DNA from: Siphonodentalium dalli
Taxonomy: Eukaryota > Mollusca > Scaphopoda > Gadilida > Siphonodentaliidae
DNA length: 64,000 nucleotides
Reading direction: 5' to 3'
Assembly: GCA_032622095.1 (NCBI GenBank)
Contig: CP136064.1
Location: 136,419,954-136,483,953 of the forward strand
A program made the position numbers and the translations under genes. The stretch's first letter is position 1, and every line of letters starts with the position of its first letter. Shown here piece by piece: positions 36,726 through 48,960 of the stretch. The notes under the pieces were generated by a model. It ran no database searches. It worked only from the letters and a program-made list of their open reading frames with translations, and was not told where the DNA came from.

Positions 36726-38620
36726 TAGCAAAATGGAAGAAGTACATATTTGGAAGATGTGGTGGCCCTAAAAAGGAAAGTTGTTTGGTGGTCTTGAAAT
36801 GCAGTTTTTCTTAACAGTCTTCCTTGATTAAAGTGATGTGAAACACTCCGGCAGACACCGGGCAGAGTGATCAAATAAATAGAAATTAAGAATAATCTTT
36901 CTCAAAGTAGTTATTTGTTACGAATATTAATCCAAATGGATGTTACACAACGTCATTCTTATATATTAGTTAAATGCAATGACTCTCGATGGCAAAATGA
37001 TTTTTGTTTAATTACAGCCGATAGTTGCGCCCCGAATCGAGATGTAAATATTTACAATTTGGAGTAGTTCAGACGATGTTCTATATGAAGTGGTGTGGTA
37101 GATCTTTTTGGAAATTTTCAGTGATGTTAGTAGAATGATAACATTCCCCACGTTGGAAAAGTGCCTGAGCACTAACTTATCAATTTCTCGCTCCCGACAA
37201 ATTCCATAATATGTCTTTAAACATATATATAAATCTCCGAAAAAAAAAATTCTAAAGCATTAAACGATTTGCTATATTTCCACTAGGGCATATATTTCAT
37301 CTGATTTTGCGAGAATCCATATATACTTTTTCATGAGAATCCAGGGTAATTTGCGAGAATCTAGAGTTGGATTCTCGCCGAAATATAAGCCCAGATTTCA
37401 CTCTGAAGTGTGCCTAAATGGCATAAATTGTACCTTGGTTCCCATGTTCGCTATAAACTAGCTTGAAATTCGCAAACCAATGAATTTTTTTTCTTCAGAA
37501 AATTTACATTTTTATGATTCGCGACATAAATTGTCACCAATAAAAATAAATTTGATTCATCGTGGAAGTTAGTCGGTGACTATAAATAATGTCACCATTC
37601 AACTGAATGTTGTTGAATTCTATTGAGATGTGGAGCAGACAATATATTGGGAGGCTCGGAAGCTCCATAGCATGAGGCCCCCACCCCCCTTTTTCGTATG
37701 CCGTATTCCATGCCCTGTTATGAGGTACGCGGTATTTCCGGCCCCTCTGTTAGGAGGTATTCGGTATTCCAAAAATACCGGTATTCGTACACCGACCTTC
37801 CAAAAAATGAAGTTTTCATATATTTTTATGTATTCCATATGGTATTCCGTATTCCAACTTCTGTGTTAAGTGGTATTCCGTCTTCCATGGGGGTGGGGGT
37901 GGGGGCCTCTAGCATCTGCTCCTCAATCCTTACCAGATGTAAAACGGATATAAACACGGTATAAGTGAGAATAAACGTGGAAACAGTTGACAACATTTGT
38001 TCGGTTATTCGGCAAAACCGAAGGTATAGATTTATGGTCACTAACAAGAAATTCAATTAATTGAGGAAAAACACCCACTGTCCTGAGTGGTATTGATAAG
38101 CTGTTGGGGGGGGGGGGAGAGATATTAATTGTGCTAAAGTGCAATGGGAAGTAATTGCGGTTAAGGGTAATAAGAAATGTCTTATTGCATTCTCATTGGG
38201 CTTAATCATAATTAGAGATTCCTTAAGTTATTGCGGTTAATCGAAATTGTCTATTAAATGTCAATTTTGATTCCCATAGAGATCATCAATGATGTCTATG
38301 CGCAGGGTCGACGTGCCAATCTTCTCTATTTGGATTCCAATTGTTGGCTCATTAAATATGCACATATGCTTAAGATACAGTCGTGCACGAAGCGAGCTCC
38401 CGTAAGTCGGGTTTTGGATCCCATGCAGTTAATGAAAATATCATTGAAATAATCAGTTTCCCCCAATAAACAACCATATATTCAATAAACATGTTTTGGA
38501 GCAGAATTAGGCAGTCCATATTGGACGCCATCATGGAATTTATTTTTTTTTTGTTTAATTTTCACACATATTTATTAGTTATGTGGATGGAGTTCTCATT
38601 AAACCTCACATCCTTATATT
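36726..38620. other. Non-coding stretch with GGTATTCC-rich cassette
   Basis: No gene seen. 37680-37905 is dense in GTATTCC/GGTATTC words and is probably a decayed simple repeat. At about 37938-37941 this copy lacks ~780 bp present at 44228-45005 in copy B. The matching stretch in copy B is 43023-45687. Confidence 0.5.
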
Positions 38621-38625
38621 GGTTA

Positions 38626-39096
38626 CAGTAATGCCCAAAGTAATTGACCACTTAACCACATCAGAATTATTGGTAATTTTTCAGCATTTAAAATCCTGAC
38701 AAATTACCCATTATTCAGCTGTGGTCAATTACTTTGTACATTACTGTATGAGGATTGAGTTATCATTACACCTCAAATCCTTATATTGGTTACAGTAATG
38801 CCCAAAGTAATTGACCACTTAACCACAGCAGAATTATGGGTATTTTTTCAGCATTTAAAATCCTGACAAATTACCAATAATTATGCTGTGGTTAAGTGGT
38901 CGATTACTTTGGACATTACTGTATGAGGATTGAGTTATTATTACACCTCAAATCCTTATATTGGTTACAGTAATGCCCAAAGTAATTGACCACTTAACCA
39001 CAGCAGAATTATGGGTAATTTTTCAGGATTTAAAATCATGAAAAAATACCCATTATTTTGCTGTGGTTAAGTGATCAATTACTTTGGACATTACTG
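38626..39096. mobile_element. Three CAGTAATG-type MITEs in tandem (copy A)
   Basis: Elements at 38626-38746, 38793-38921 and 38968-39096. Each begins TA|CAGTAATGCCCAAAGTAATT and ends ACATTACTG|TA. Each has internal mirrored TTAACCACAGCAGAATTA / TAATTCTGCTGTGGTTAA arms. The ~46 bp spacers (ATTGAGTTAT.ATTACACCTC) are also alike. The array therefore seems to have grown by tandem duplication of element plus flank, not by three separate insertions. Confidence 0.85.
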
Positions 39097-41169
39097 TATG
39101 TAGATGGAGTTAAACCTCACATCAGTGTGTTGGGGATTTGGACCTTGACTTGGGACCTTTTGTTTTTAACGCGACAAATGCGCGTACACCTTATACACAA
39201 ATTTCTTATGTAACCAGAGTTTTTCTTGGATAAGATGAGTTTGAAGCCTGCTTACATTTCAAAATGTTGTCAGTTTTATATTGTCTGCAGCGGAACTCAA
39301 CGCGTTGAAGCAAAAGTTAGAAAAGATAAAATGTGTACGTAATGAGACTATAATACAACTGAAAAAATATATCGTAATAGTGAACGCTCTTTATTGTGTC
39401 AAGGTAAAGGGACTCGACTTAGAACAGTTGTCATCGTGATTTGTTTTACTGATTACACCAATACAGGTCAATACATGTACACGAACTTCCGATATGCATG
39501 CTTTATATATCCTTCCAAGTCATATCAATTTCCGCTTTATTAAACTCTTTTTATTCGTACCATATTAGGAAAACTCTTAACATGGAACGCTCTTTATGGA
39601 GCCATGGTGAAGGAAATGGGGAATCGACTAAGAATAGTTGTTATCGTGATGTATTCAACATACTCTCCACTTTAACTGCAATTGTATGTATTCGTAACCA
39701 TGACTGACTTGTCAAATTAAACGCTCTTTATTTGGTATATGTAATCGGTTTCTGATGATTGCGCAACAGGTTTCCCACAGAAATCCCGCCAAATGGCACG
39801 TAAACGAACATCGTTTGGAAATGAATACAGCATTATACCTAACTGAGAGTCACTAGACCGACCACAGCCGAAAACACTGCATTTATATGGCAATGTTACG
39901 AATGAATGATTGTAAATACGGGACACTCGGGGCATATATACGGAAAATTAAAACAACATCGTGAACACGCGCCCGAATAGAGTTCACATGCCTGCTCATG
40001 TTTTTATAAGCTGTTACCTACCCCGCTCAATCGGCCTTCTATAGTTTTTTTGTCAAAACAATAACTTTCCAAACAGCGCTTAAGACAAATCACAAGTGAA
40101 TATAACTCACCGCGCGATGACAATTAACCATGTGTACACAATGCTATTGATATGCCCCGCAGTAATTCCATCACGCTCACGAGCTGATGTCTATTCCGGA
40201 TTTTCCATCGTCATATAGGTAGACACAAATAACTCCGATTCCGTGTTTTTAATTAGTTTACCTCGCTTGACGTCATGCGAGGTTTTGCGACGGAGATGCC
40301 GACAACCGGTGGCGGTATTATTTATTTATTTCTCGGCTTAATTATTACGCGATTTTTATGGGACTTGGATTATTGTGATCACAATAGGGGTGGCTTTCCG
40401 ATAGAGTTTGTTGTTTCATGAGCACTGTAATCCCTTAAACATCATGCTTACATAAAGACCTACTAAATTTTACCTAAACAAGAGTCTGATTGTGTTATAG
40501 AAGGCAGCATAATGCTACTGGCTAATCACACACAAATGGTATAAACGCTCTTTATTATTTCCAAATAAGGAATTGAGCAACAAAGAACGCTCTTTATGTT
40601 TACCATCATAATATAAAGAAACACCAGGAAAGTAACTTTTTTATGCTTTGTTTACATAACAGTCGGCAAATTTACGACTATAACATAATGTTTATGAGAT
40701 ATTTCTCATTTGTATATTAACAAAGTCTGTCTATATTTGAATATTATTTCGTTTGTAGCGGTGGAAATATGTTCACATGATACCCACCAAGGCCTTCATA
40801 CCTTTAAGGTATACTACAACTGTTTTTCTTTTCAATAGCAGAATACAGAATGCTATTAAGAAGTGACACAAAACACAGAACATTTGTTTTAATTATAAGT
40901 ATTAAGAAGTGAGAGATATGTGAGTCAAGGAAACCAGTAACGAAAGGCAATATTAACATGATTTGTCAGAGAATAATTGTTTACGTTCCAATGAATATGT
41001 ACTGGAAACAAACTGTCTGTACCAGACTTTCATAAACACAAATTATGTATTAATGATCATTAATGGTGTAACGACATATTTCGTTCTTTAATGTCTCAAA
41101 TGAAAGTGTCAATGACACTGTAGTTAAATTTGTGTGATGAGCAATGAATGGAAAGATTTAGAATTGAAT

Positions 41170-42442
41170 TTGGAAATCCAAGATGGCCGCTGGCAGCCAT
41201 GTTTTTTTGTCGGAATGTCCCCAAAATGCCTCATTCTCATCTACATTCCAATTTCAACAGCCATGAAAAAATTCATGATGATCAGACTAAAGGTACGACC
41301 TGTAGCCCGTGCTAAATGATTTAGTCATACAAAGAGTAAAATCCAAGATGGCTGCTGGCAGCCATGTTTTTTGGCCGAATGACCCCAAAATGACTCGTTC
41401 CCATCTACATGTCATTATTAACATTCTTGACAAATTTTATGATGATCAGACTAAAAGTACGACCTGTAGCCTGTGATAAAGAATTTAGTCATACAAAGAT
41501 TAAAATCCAAGATGGCTGCTGGCGGCCATGTTTTTGGGTCAAATGATCCCAAAATGACTCGTTCCCATCTACATGTCATTATTAACATTCTTGACAAATT
41601 TTATGATGATCAGACTGAAAGTACGACCTGTAGCCCGTGCTAAAGAATTTAGTCATACAAAGAGTAAAATCCAAGATGGCTGCTGGCGGCCATGTTTTTG
41701 GGTCAAATCATCCCAAAATGACTCGTTCCCATCTGCATGTCATTATTAACATTCTTGACAATTTTTATGATGATCAGACTGAAAGTACGACCTGTAGCCC
41801 GTGCTAAAGAATTTAGTCATACAAAGAGTAAAATCCAAGATGGCTGCTGGCGGCCATGTTTTTTGGCCGAATAACCCCAAAATTACTCGTTCCCATCTAC
41901 ATGTCAATATTATCATCCATGACAAATTTCATGATGATCAGACAAACAGTACGACCTGTGGCCCGTGCTAATGGATTAAATTTTGAAATCCAAGATGGCC
42001 ACTGGCGGCCATGTTTTTTGTCCGAATGACCCCAAAATGACTCGTTCCCATCTACATTCCAATTTTAACAGCCATGACAAATTTTATGATGATCAGACTA
42101 AAGTTAAGACCTGTAGCCCGTGCTAAAGATTTAGTCATATAAAGACTAAAATCCAAAATGGCTGCTGCGGCCATGTTTTTTGGCCGAATGACCCCAAAAG
42201 GACTCGTTCCCATCTACATGTCATTATTAACATTCTTGACAAATTTCATGATGATCAGACAAACATTACGAACTGTAGCCCGTGCTAATGGATTGAATTT
42301 TGAAATCCAAGATGGCCACTGGCGGCCATGTTTGTTTTCCGAATGATCCCAAAATTAATAATCTGGTCTAAATGTTGATGTCAACAGCTATGACAAATTT
42401 CATAATGATCCGACCAAAGGTACGACCTGTAGCCTGCATTGT
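41170..42442. repeat. Eight-unit tandem array (copy B)
   Basis: Same array as 34873-36145, offset by 6,297, with the same unit order. It is absent from the older third copy near 50280. Confidence 0.9.
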
Positions 42443-42539
42443 TGACGCCTTACGTACACACATACACACGGACGACAAAGCCATGGCAATAGCTCAAACT
42501 TTACAATTTAACGACATTTTCGGTCTTTAACAGTTTAAT

Positions 42540-42838
42540 AGGGGCCCCCGGTGGTCCAGTCGGTAGAGTGCCAGGTGAATTACGTCGTCCCAGGCCGTCC
42601 AGCGCTGACGAAGCTGGTTCTAACCCCACCATAGGGAGGGTGACCGGAATCGTGTATCTGGGCAAGTTTGTCAATTGCTTTCCGGGGGTCCATGGTTTCT
42701 ACACGCAGTGGAACAACTTCCCGGTGAAATTGAGCCTCTGCGTGGTCTTTCCTCCACCCGTAAAATTGACAACGTCGTGTGTGGCCTAGCGGCTAGAATG
42801 ACGATAAACCCTAATAAACAACAGCAACAACAATTAAT
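42540..42838 (+). mobile_element. tRNA-derived SINE (copy B)
   Basis: Same insertion as 36243-36541 carried by the tandem duplication, with identical flanking AGTTTAAT at 42532-42539 and 42839-42846. One base differs near 42578 (GTGCATT to GTGAATT). Confidence 0.82.
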
Positions 42839-43744
42839 AGTTTAATGACATTTTTCGGTCTTTATAATATCTCAAGATATAGGCGGTATTTGGATCTCTA
42901 GTTTAACGACATTTTTCGGTCTTTATAGTTTAACGACATTTTTCGGTCTTTAATATCTCAAGATAGAGGGGCCCTTAGGGGGTATTTGGATCTCTAGTTT
43001 AACGACATTTTTCGGTCTTTGATAGAAAAATGGAAGAAGTACATATTTGGAAGATGTGGTGGCCCTAAAAAGGAAAGTTGTTTGGTGGTCTTGAAATGCA
43101 GTTTTTCTTAACAGTCTTCCTTGATTAAAGTGATGTGAAACACTCCGGCAGACACCGGGCAGAGTGATCAAATAAATAGAAATTAAGAATAATCTTTCTC
43201 AAAGTAGTTATTTGTTACGAATATTAATCCAAATGGATGTTACACAACGTCATTCTTATATATTAGTTAAATGCAATGACTCTCGATGGCAAAATGATTT
43301 TTGTTTAATTACAGCCGATAGTTGCGCCCCGAATCGAGATGTAAATATTTACAATTTGGAGTAGTTCAGACGATGTTCTATATGAAGTGGTGTGGTAGAT
43401 CTTTTTGGAAATTTTCAGTGATGTTAGTAGAATGATAACATTCCCCACGTTGGAAAAGTGCCTGAGCACTAACTTATCAATTTCTCGCTCCCGACAAATT
43501 CCATAATATGTCTTTAAACATATATATAAATCTCCGAAAAAAAAATTTCTAAAGCATTAAACGATTTGCTATATTTCCACTAGGGCATATATTTCATCTG
43601 ATTTTGCGAGAATCCATATATACTTTTTCATGAGAATCCAGGGTAATTTGCGAGAATCTAGATTTGGATTCTCGCCGAAATATAAGCCCAGATTTCACTC
43701 TGAAGTGTGCCTAAATGGCATAAATTGTACCTTGGTTCCCATGT

Positions 43745-44466
43745 TCGCTATAAACTAGCTTGAAATTCGCAAACCAATGAATTTTTTTTCTTCAGAAAAT
43801 TTACATTTTTATGATTCGCGACATAAATTGTCACCAATAAAAACAAATTTGATTCATCGTGGAAGTTATTCGGTGACTATAAATAATGTCACCATTCAAC
43901 TGAATGTTGTTGAATTCTATTGAGATGTGGAGCAGACAATATATTGGGAGGCTCGGAAGCTCCATAGCATGAGGCCCCCACCCCCCTTTTTCGTATGCCG
44001 TATTCCATGCCCTGTTATGAGGTACGCGGTATTTCCGGCCCCTCTGTTAGGAGGTATTCGGTATTCCAAAAATACCGGTATTCGTACGCCGACCTTCCAA
44101 AAAATGAAGTTTTCATATATTTTTATGTATTCCATATGGTATTCCGTATTCCAACTTCTGTGTTAAGTGGTATTCCGTCTTCCATGGGGGTGGGGGTGGC
44201 CTCTGCTCCTCAATCCTTACCAGATGTCAGTAAAAGTTTCCCATTTCATTATTTCAGTTCTTTAGCAATCTTAATCATTATATGTAATGGCCTGACCATG
44301 CTCAATACTAGCTTGAAATTGGCGAAACAATTAATTTTTTTTCTTCAGAAAATTAACATTTTTATGACTCGCGACATAATTGTCATCAATAAAAACAAAT
44401 TTTATTCATCGTGGAAGTTAGTCGGTGACTATAAATAATGTCACCATTCAACTGAATGTTGTTGAG
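43745..44466. repeat. ~160 bp direct repeats around the GGTATTCC cassette (copy B)
   Basis: 43754-43914 (AACTAGCTTGAAATT ... CAACTGAATGTTGTTGA) is repeated at 44307-44465 at roughly 90 percent identity. Between them is the GTATTCC-rich cassette. The older third copy has one version only (about 52060-52156) and no cassette. Confidence 0.65.
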
Positions 44467-45005
44467 CATATTTCAACCAATTTTGGAAGTTTAAATGAAT
44501 ATTTTCTTCACACTCAAAGTCAATTGACAAATTTCAGGATTTTAGCCTGCTTCGTTGGGACCAAATATTTGTTGTGCACACTGAAGGAACGTCTACCATC
44601 ACTCGATAGGCCAGATTATGCCCTGACCATGCTATAAAGTATTAAACTAGCTTGAAATTGGCAAAACTATGAATTTTTTTGGTTGAACAAATTTACATGG
44701 GAATCTCCATAGAAAACGGTTATATTTCGATAAAAACGAAAGTAATGCGAAATGAAAGTCGGCACTGGCCAGAATTGTGCAGAATAACATATGAGTCAAG
44801 TTATATGCGAATATTTGACCTCATTCGATTAAATAGTCTCGTATTTAAGGAATCAATGCCAATGGCGCTCGGACATGTGGAAATTTTTTCCGTCGCACTC
44901 GCAGACTGTAAGGCGGAATTGTGAAATGTAAATACGCATTACCTTTTGTGAGAATAACACAAGCGCAGACTTTATCAAAGTAATGCAATACACAACAACA
45001 AATAG
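44228..45005. other. Segment present in copy B and third copy, deleted in copy A
   Basis: Relative to copy A at 37938, ~780 bp are extra here. The older paralogue contains matching sequence (about 52100-52690, for example CATATTTCAACCAATTTTGG), so loss in copy A is more likely than gain here. It has short open frames only and no known domain. Confidence 0.7.
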
Positions 45006-45691
45006 GATAAAACGGATATAAACACGGTATAAGTGAGAATAAACGTGGAAACAGTTGACAACATTTGTTCGGTTATTCGGCAAAACCGAAGGTATAGATT
45101 TATGGTCACTAACAAGAAATTCAATTAATTGAGGAAAAACACCCACTGTCCTGAGTGGTATTGATAAGCTGTGGGGGGGGGGGAGAGATATTAATTGTGC
45201 TAAAGTGCAATGGGAAGTAATTGCGGTTAAGGGTAATAAGAAATGTCTTATTGCATTCTCATTGGGCTTAATCATAATTAGAGATTCCTTAAGTTATTGC
45301 GGTTAATCGAAATTGTCTATTAAATGTCAATTTTGATTCCCATAGAGATCATCAATGATGTCTATGCGCAGGGTCGACGTGCCAATCTTCTCTATTTGGA
45401 TTCCAATTGTTGGCTCATTAAATATGCACACATGCTTAAGATACAGTCGTGCACGAAGCGAGCTCCCGTAAGTCGGGTTTTGGATCCCATGCAGTTAATG
45501 AAAATATCATTGAAATAATCAGTTTCCCCCAATAAACAACCATATATTCAATAAACATGTTTTGGAGCAGAATTAGGCAGTCCATATTGGACGCCATCAT
45601 GGAATTTATTTTTGTTTTGTTTAATTTTCACACATATTTATTAGTTATGTGGATGGAGTTCTCATTAAACCTCACATCCTTATATTGGTTA

Positions 45692-46162
45692 CAGTAATGC
45701 CCAAAGTAATTGACCACTTAACCACATCAGAATTATTGGTAATTTTTCAGCATTTAAAATCCTGACAAATTACCCATTATTCAGCTGTGGTCAATTACTT
45801 TGTACATTACTGTATGAGGATTGAGTTATCATTACACCTCAAATCCTTATATTGGTTACAGTAATGCCCAAAGTAATTGACCACTTAACCACAGCAGAAT
45901 TATGGGTATTTTTTCAGCATTTAAAATCCTGACAAATTACCAATAATTATGCTGTGGTTAAGTGGTCGATTACTTTGGACATTACTGTATGAGGATTGAG
46001 TTATTATTACACCTCAAATCCTTATATTGGTTACAGTAATGCCCAAAGTAATTGACCACTTAACCACAGCAGAATTATGGGTAATTTTTCAGGATTTAAA
46101 ATCATGAAAAAATACCCATTATTTTGCTGTGGTTAAGTGATCAATTACTTTGGACATTACTG
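45692..46162. mobile_element. Three CAGTAATG-type MITEs in tandem (copy B)
   Basis: Same as 38626-39096, offset by 7,066. Confidence 0.85.
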
Positions 46163-46435
46163 TATGTAGATGGAGTTAAACCTCACATCAGTGTGTTGGG
46201 GATTTGGACCTTGACTTGGGACCTTTTGTTTTTAACGCGACAAATGCGCGTACACCTTATACACAAATTTCTTATGTAACCAGAGTTTTTCTTGGATAAG
46301 ATGAGTTTGAAGCCTGCTTACATTTCAAAATGTTGTCAGTTTTATATTGTCTGCAGCGGAACTCAACGCGTTGAAGCAAAAGTTAGAAAAGATAAAATGT
46401 GTACGTAATGAGACTATAATACAACTGAAAAAATA

Positions 46436-47526
46436 AACTGAGGGAGGGGTGGGCGATACAGGGAACTAAGGGTTGAACCGATATAAATTTGTAGAGCGAT
46501 AACGACCGATGTTGACATAATATGCATCTGAACTCTACTGTTGCAACATGGCTATAAAATAGGGGGGTGTCAGAATCTTAGTCTGACATCTCTATATAGT
46601 GCCAGAATAGTCATCTATAAGATGTTGGGTTAAATTGGTTATATGGACTCGGAGAAAAAGTGGTTTGTACCGAGTCTGAAATTATCTATCTCTATAGATG
46701 GCACCAGGATTATATAGATAGGAATAGCAATTGATATACGTATACAGTATACTATAGTAATACCATAGACATATAAGTACAAATATCACGTGATAAAATA
46801 TTACGTTACGTGAATATACCGATGAAAGAAATAAATAAATTGGACCGGGATTAGAGGTTGGGTTGGTTATATGTGGATAATTGGATATGGAATTCATACC
46901 GATGAAACGATACAAATTAGTGGAGCGATAATGACCAATGTTGACACTTACCGCTATACTTAAAGTAATTGACCACCAGCAACGTGGTGTCACCCCGTTA
47001 ATACTGCGGTACTATACCGCGGTATCCTCCAATACCGCGGTACTGATACCGCTTGTTAACGTATGTGGGAGTAAATACCTCCCCTCAAAGTGTTCCATGA
47101 AAATCACTGCGGTATTCAAAAAAATTAATGCGGTGCCCGCTAAAAGACCGCGGTATCATCGCCCAATACCGTAATTCCACTGCCATGACCGCCTCGATAC
47201 AGCTACCGTTTATTACCGGTATCACCGTGGTCATGACCGGGGTATCACCCCATTTTTCTGGTCAATTACTTTGAGAATAGCGGTAGTCAGGCTACGCGCG
47301 GGAGAAAATAGGGGTTGATACGATAGACCAAAATAAATTTGTCCGGTGATAATGACCAATGTTGACCTATAAAGTAACGCGACTATACTGTCGCATAATT
47401 ATCAGGTGTAACCGGTCAAATATGAACTCTAGTGACCAATATAGAACAGGTCAGAAAACATTCGCAGGGCCCTAATTGGCCTAAAATTTATTTAACTCTC
47501 CATTTGCCATTATTGGCATTAAAATT
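46436..47526. repeat. Dispersed repeats of GAGCGATAATGACCAATGTTGAC
   Basis: Related ~60 bp phrases (ATACAAATT.GTGGAGCGATAA, then GACC.ATGTTGAC) occur near 46480, 46905 and 47335. The middle one is interrupted by the palindromic element 46949-47285. No gene seen. Confidence 0.55.
46949..47285. mobile_element. Palindromic MITE with ACCGCGGTAT core repeats
   Basis: Left end TACCGCTAT...AAAGTAATTGACCACCAG. Right end CTGGTCAATTACTTT...ATAGCGGTA. The interior is full of ACCGCGGTAT and its variants. The AAAGTAATTGACCA subterminal word is shared with the three tandem MITEs at 38.6-39.1 kb, so the families may be related. Confidence 0.75.
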
Positions 47527-47830
47527 GATTTATGTCGATAAAACTGTCATTTTTCAAAATTTTAAGCTGAGACTTGAAGTGTGTTGGTGGGATAGCTACA
47601 TATTCGTAAAATGACAGAGTACAGCACGCAATTATGTTTTAGATGGAAGAAATGAATTATTTTCAATGATAAAATTTAACATGGAATTTACCATTAACAT
47701 AGATTTATGTCGATAAAACTGTCATTTTTCAAACTTTTAGGCTGAGACTTGGTGTATGTGCGTGTGATACATATATGTTCCTAAAATGACCGAGTCCAGC
47801 GCGTAATTATGTTTTAGATGGAAGAAATTG
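47527..47830. repeat. Tandem duplication, ~176 bp unit
   Basis: ATTTATGTCGATAAAACTGTC starts at 47527 and again at 47703. Both run through GCTGAGACTTG and AATTATGTTTTAGATGGAAG with scattered differences. Non-coding. Confidence 0.75.
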
Positions 47831-48092
47831 AATTTGACATTTTCACAAAAACACGCCAATTCCGAATCCAGATGACCTACTTGCAGACGAGCGCTCGTTA
47901 ATATTCATGCCAAGAAATACAGGCGTCAAACTCATCTTTTTGGAAGGTTAATCCGATATACACATATTGAAATAATCCTTCCAGAACACCTTCCAAGATA
48001 TAGAAGAATATTTTAATAGATTAGGACGCCAAAACAGTCGTAATGAAAGAATTAAAATGCACATCGCCTCCGCGAATTAGACCATTGTATCT
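47831..48092. other. Short non-coding stretch
   Basis: No gene or clear repeat seen. Confidence 0.4.
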
Positions 48093-48640
48093 GTTTTGCG
48101 CATGCGCAAGTCACCTGCCATATTTGGAATGTCCATATATGGGATTTGTGTTAACATGATCACCGATCAATCCATTAACTAACAAATTACCACGCAATTA
48201 TCTTAGCATAAAAATATATTGTAATTTATGCAACTACGACCCTGGTAACCCTGATAACTAATAAAATATACCGGCCAATTCATTTTAAGATCGTTATTTC
48301 ACTTTGCTTTAAGCATAAATACACTCTTAAACGCACATAAACGACCCATTGGCGTTAAAATTAAATATACTCGGTATTTATTATATTAGTTTTTTATTGC
48401 TCAGTATAGAGTTAGACCCTTGACACCTGTCAATATATTTGGGCTGAATTCATATGATGCGGTATTATTCCTCGAAATAAACAACAAAGCAGTCGTTACT
48501 TCGAAATGTCGTTTGGGCTAACATTTACACAAATCCTTCGCGTGTTCTCCTCAATTGGCACGCATGTTCTCAGTCGACACACAGGTTATCCCAGAAAGTG
48601 GTGTGAAATAAACACCCAAGGGTTTGGGTGAAATGATATG
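48093..48640. repeat. Direct repeat, left copy
   Basis: From GTCAC..CCATATTTGGAATGTCC to GGTGAAATGATA, this matches 52805-53319 in the same orientation with moderate divergence (shared CCCTGGTAACCCTGATAAC, GTCGTTACTTCGAAATGTCG). The two copies bracket the older paralogous block 48638-52717. Confidence 0.85.
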
Positions 48641-48885
48641 CGGGGTCGGTCTACATTACACCATTATAATATACAAGAAAACTAAGATGCATGCATCAGG
48701 TCAGCCATGAACTATTTAGCATAGAATAATTCAGTTCGGTTGCAGTTTCACAACGTTACAACTGACATACGATTACACCTTGAATGTGGAACTATGTAAG
48801 AGTGAATATTAATGTTCTAAATCCCATGTTTCACCTTTAGTGGTAATGGGGTCGTACTTTATTAACACGCAAGTAGTGTAATTAA

Positions 48886-48960
48886 CAGTCTAGTAATAAC
48901 TAGACCAAGGTTTCCTTACCTTGAAAGTAATGAAAATTAGGTCTGGTTTTAATAAGACTG
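48886..48960. mobile_element. 75 bp mini-transposon with 9 bp target duplication
   Basis: It begins CAGTCTAGTAATAACTAGACC and ends with the mirrored AGGTCT...AGACTG. It is flanked by TGTAATTAA on both sides (48877-48885 and 48961-48969). The paralogue has one TGTAATTAA at 31345-31353 with no insert. Confidence 0.8.

Larger units (their letters stand above)
33073..39370. repeat. Second tandem duplication, copy A (6.3 kb)
   Basis: The block from ATCGTAATAG (33073) to ...GAAAAAATAT (39370) is repeated directly at 39371-46435. The offset is 6,298, then 6,297, then 7,066 after a ~780 bp segment that is missing here. Differences are few, for example near 33229, 33513, 34004, 36035 and 36281. Confidence 0.95.
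39371..46435. repeat. Second tandem duplication, copy B (7.1 kb)
   Basis: Head-to-tail copy of 33073-39370. It keeps the segment 44228-45005 that copy A lacks. It ends at AACTGAAAAAATA, after which AACTGAGGG is unique. The junction shows only AATA-type microhomology. Confidence 0.95.

Noticed and set aside
37620-37964. Overlapping frames in the GGTATTCC-rich cassette
   Set aside because: Both strands and several frames are open because of the simple repeat; no conserved protein is seen.
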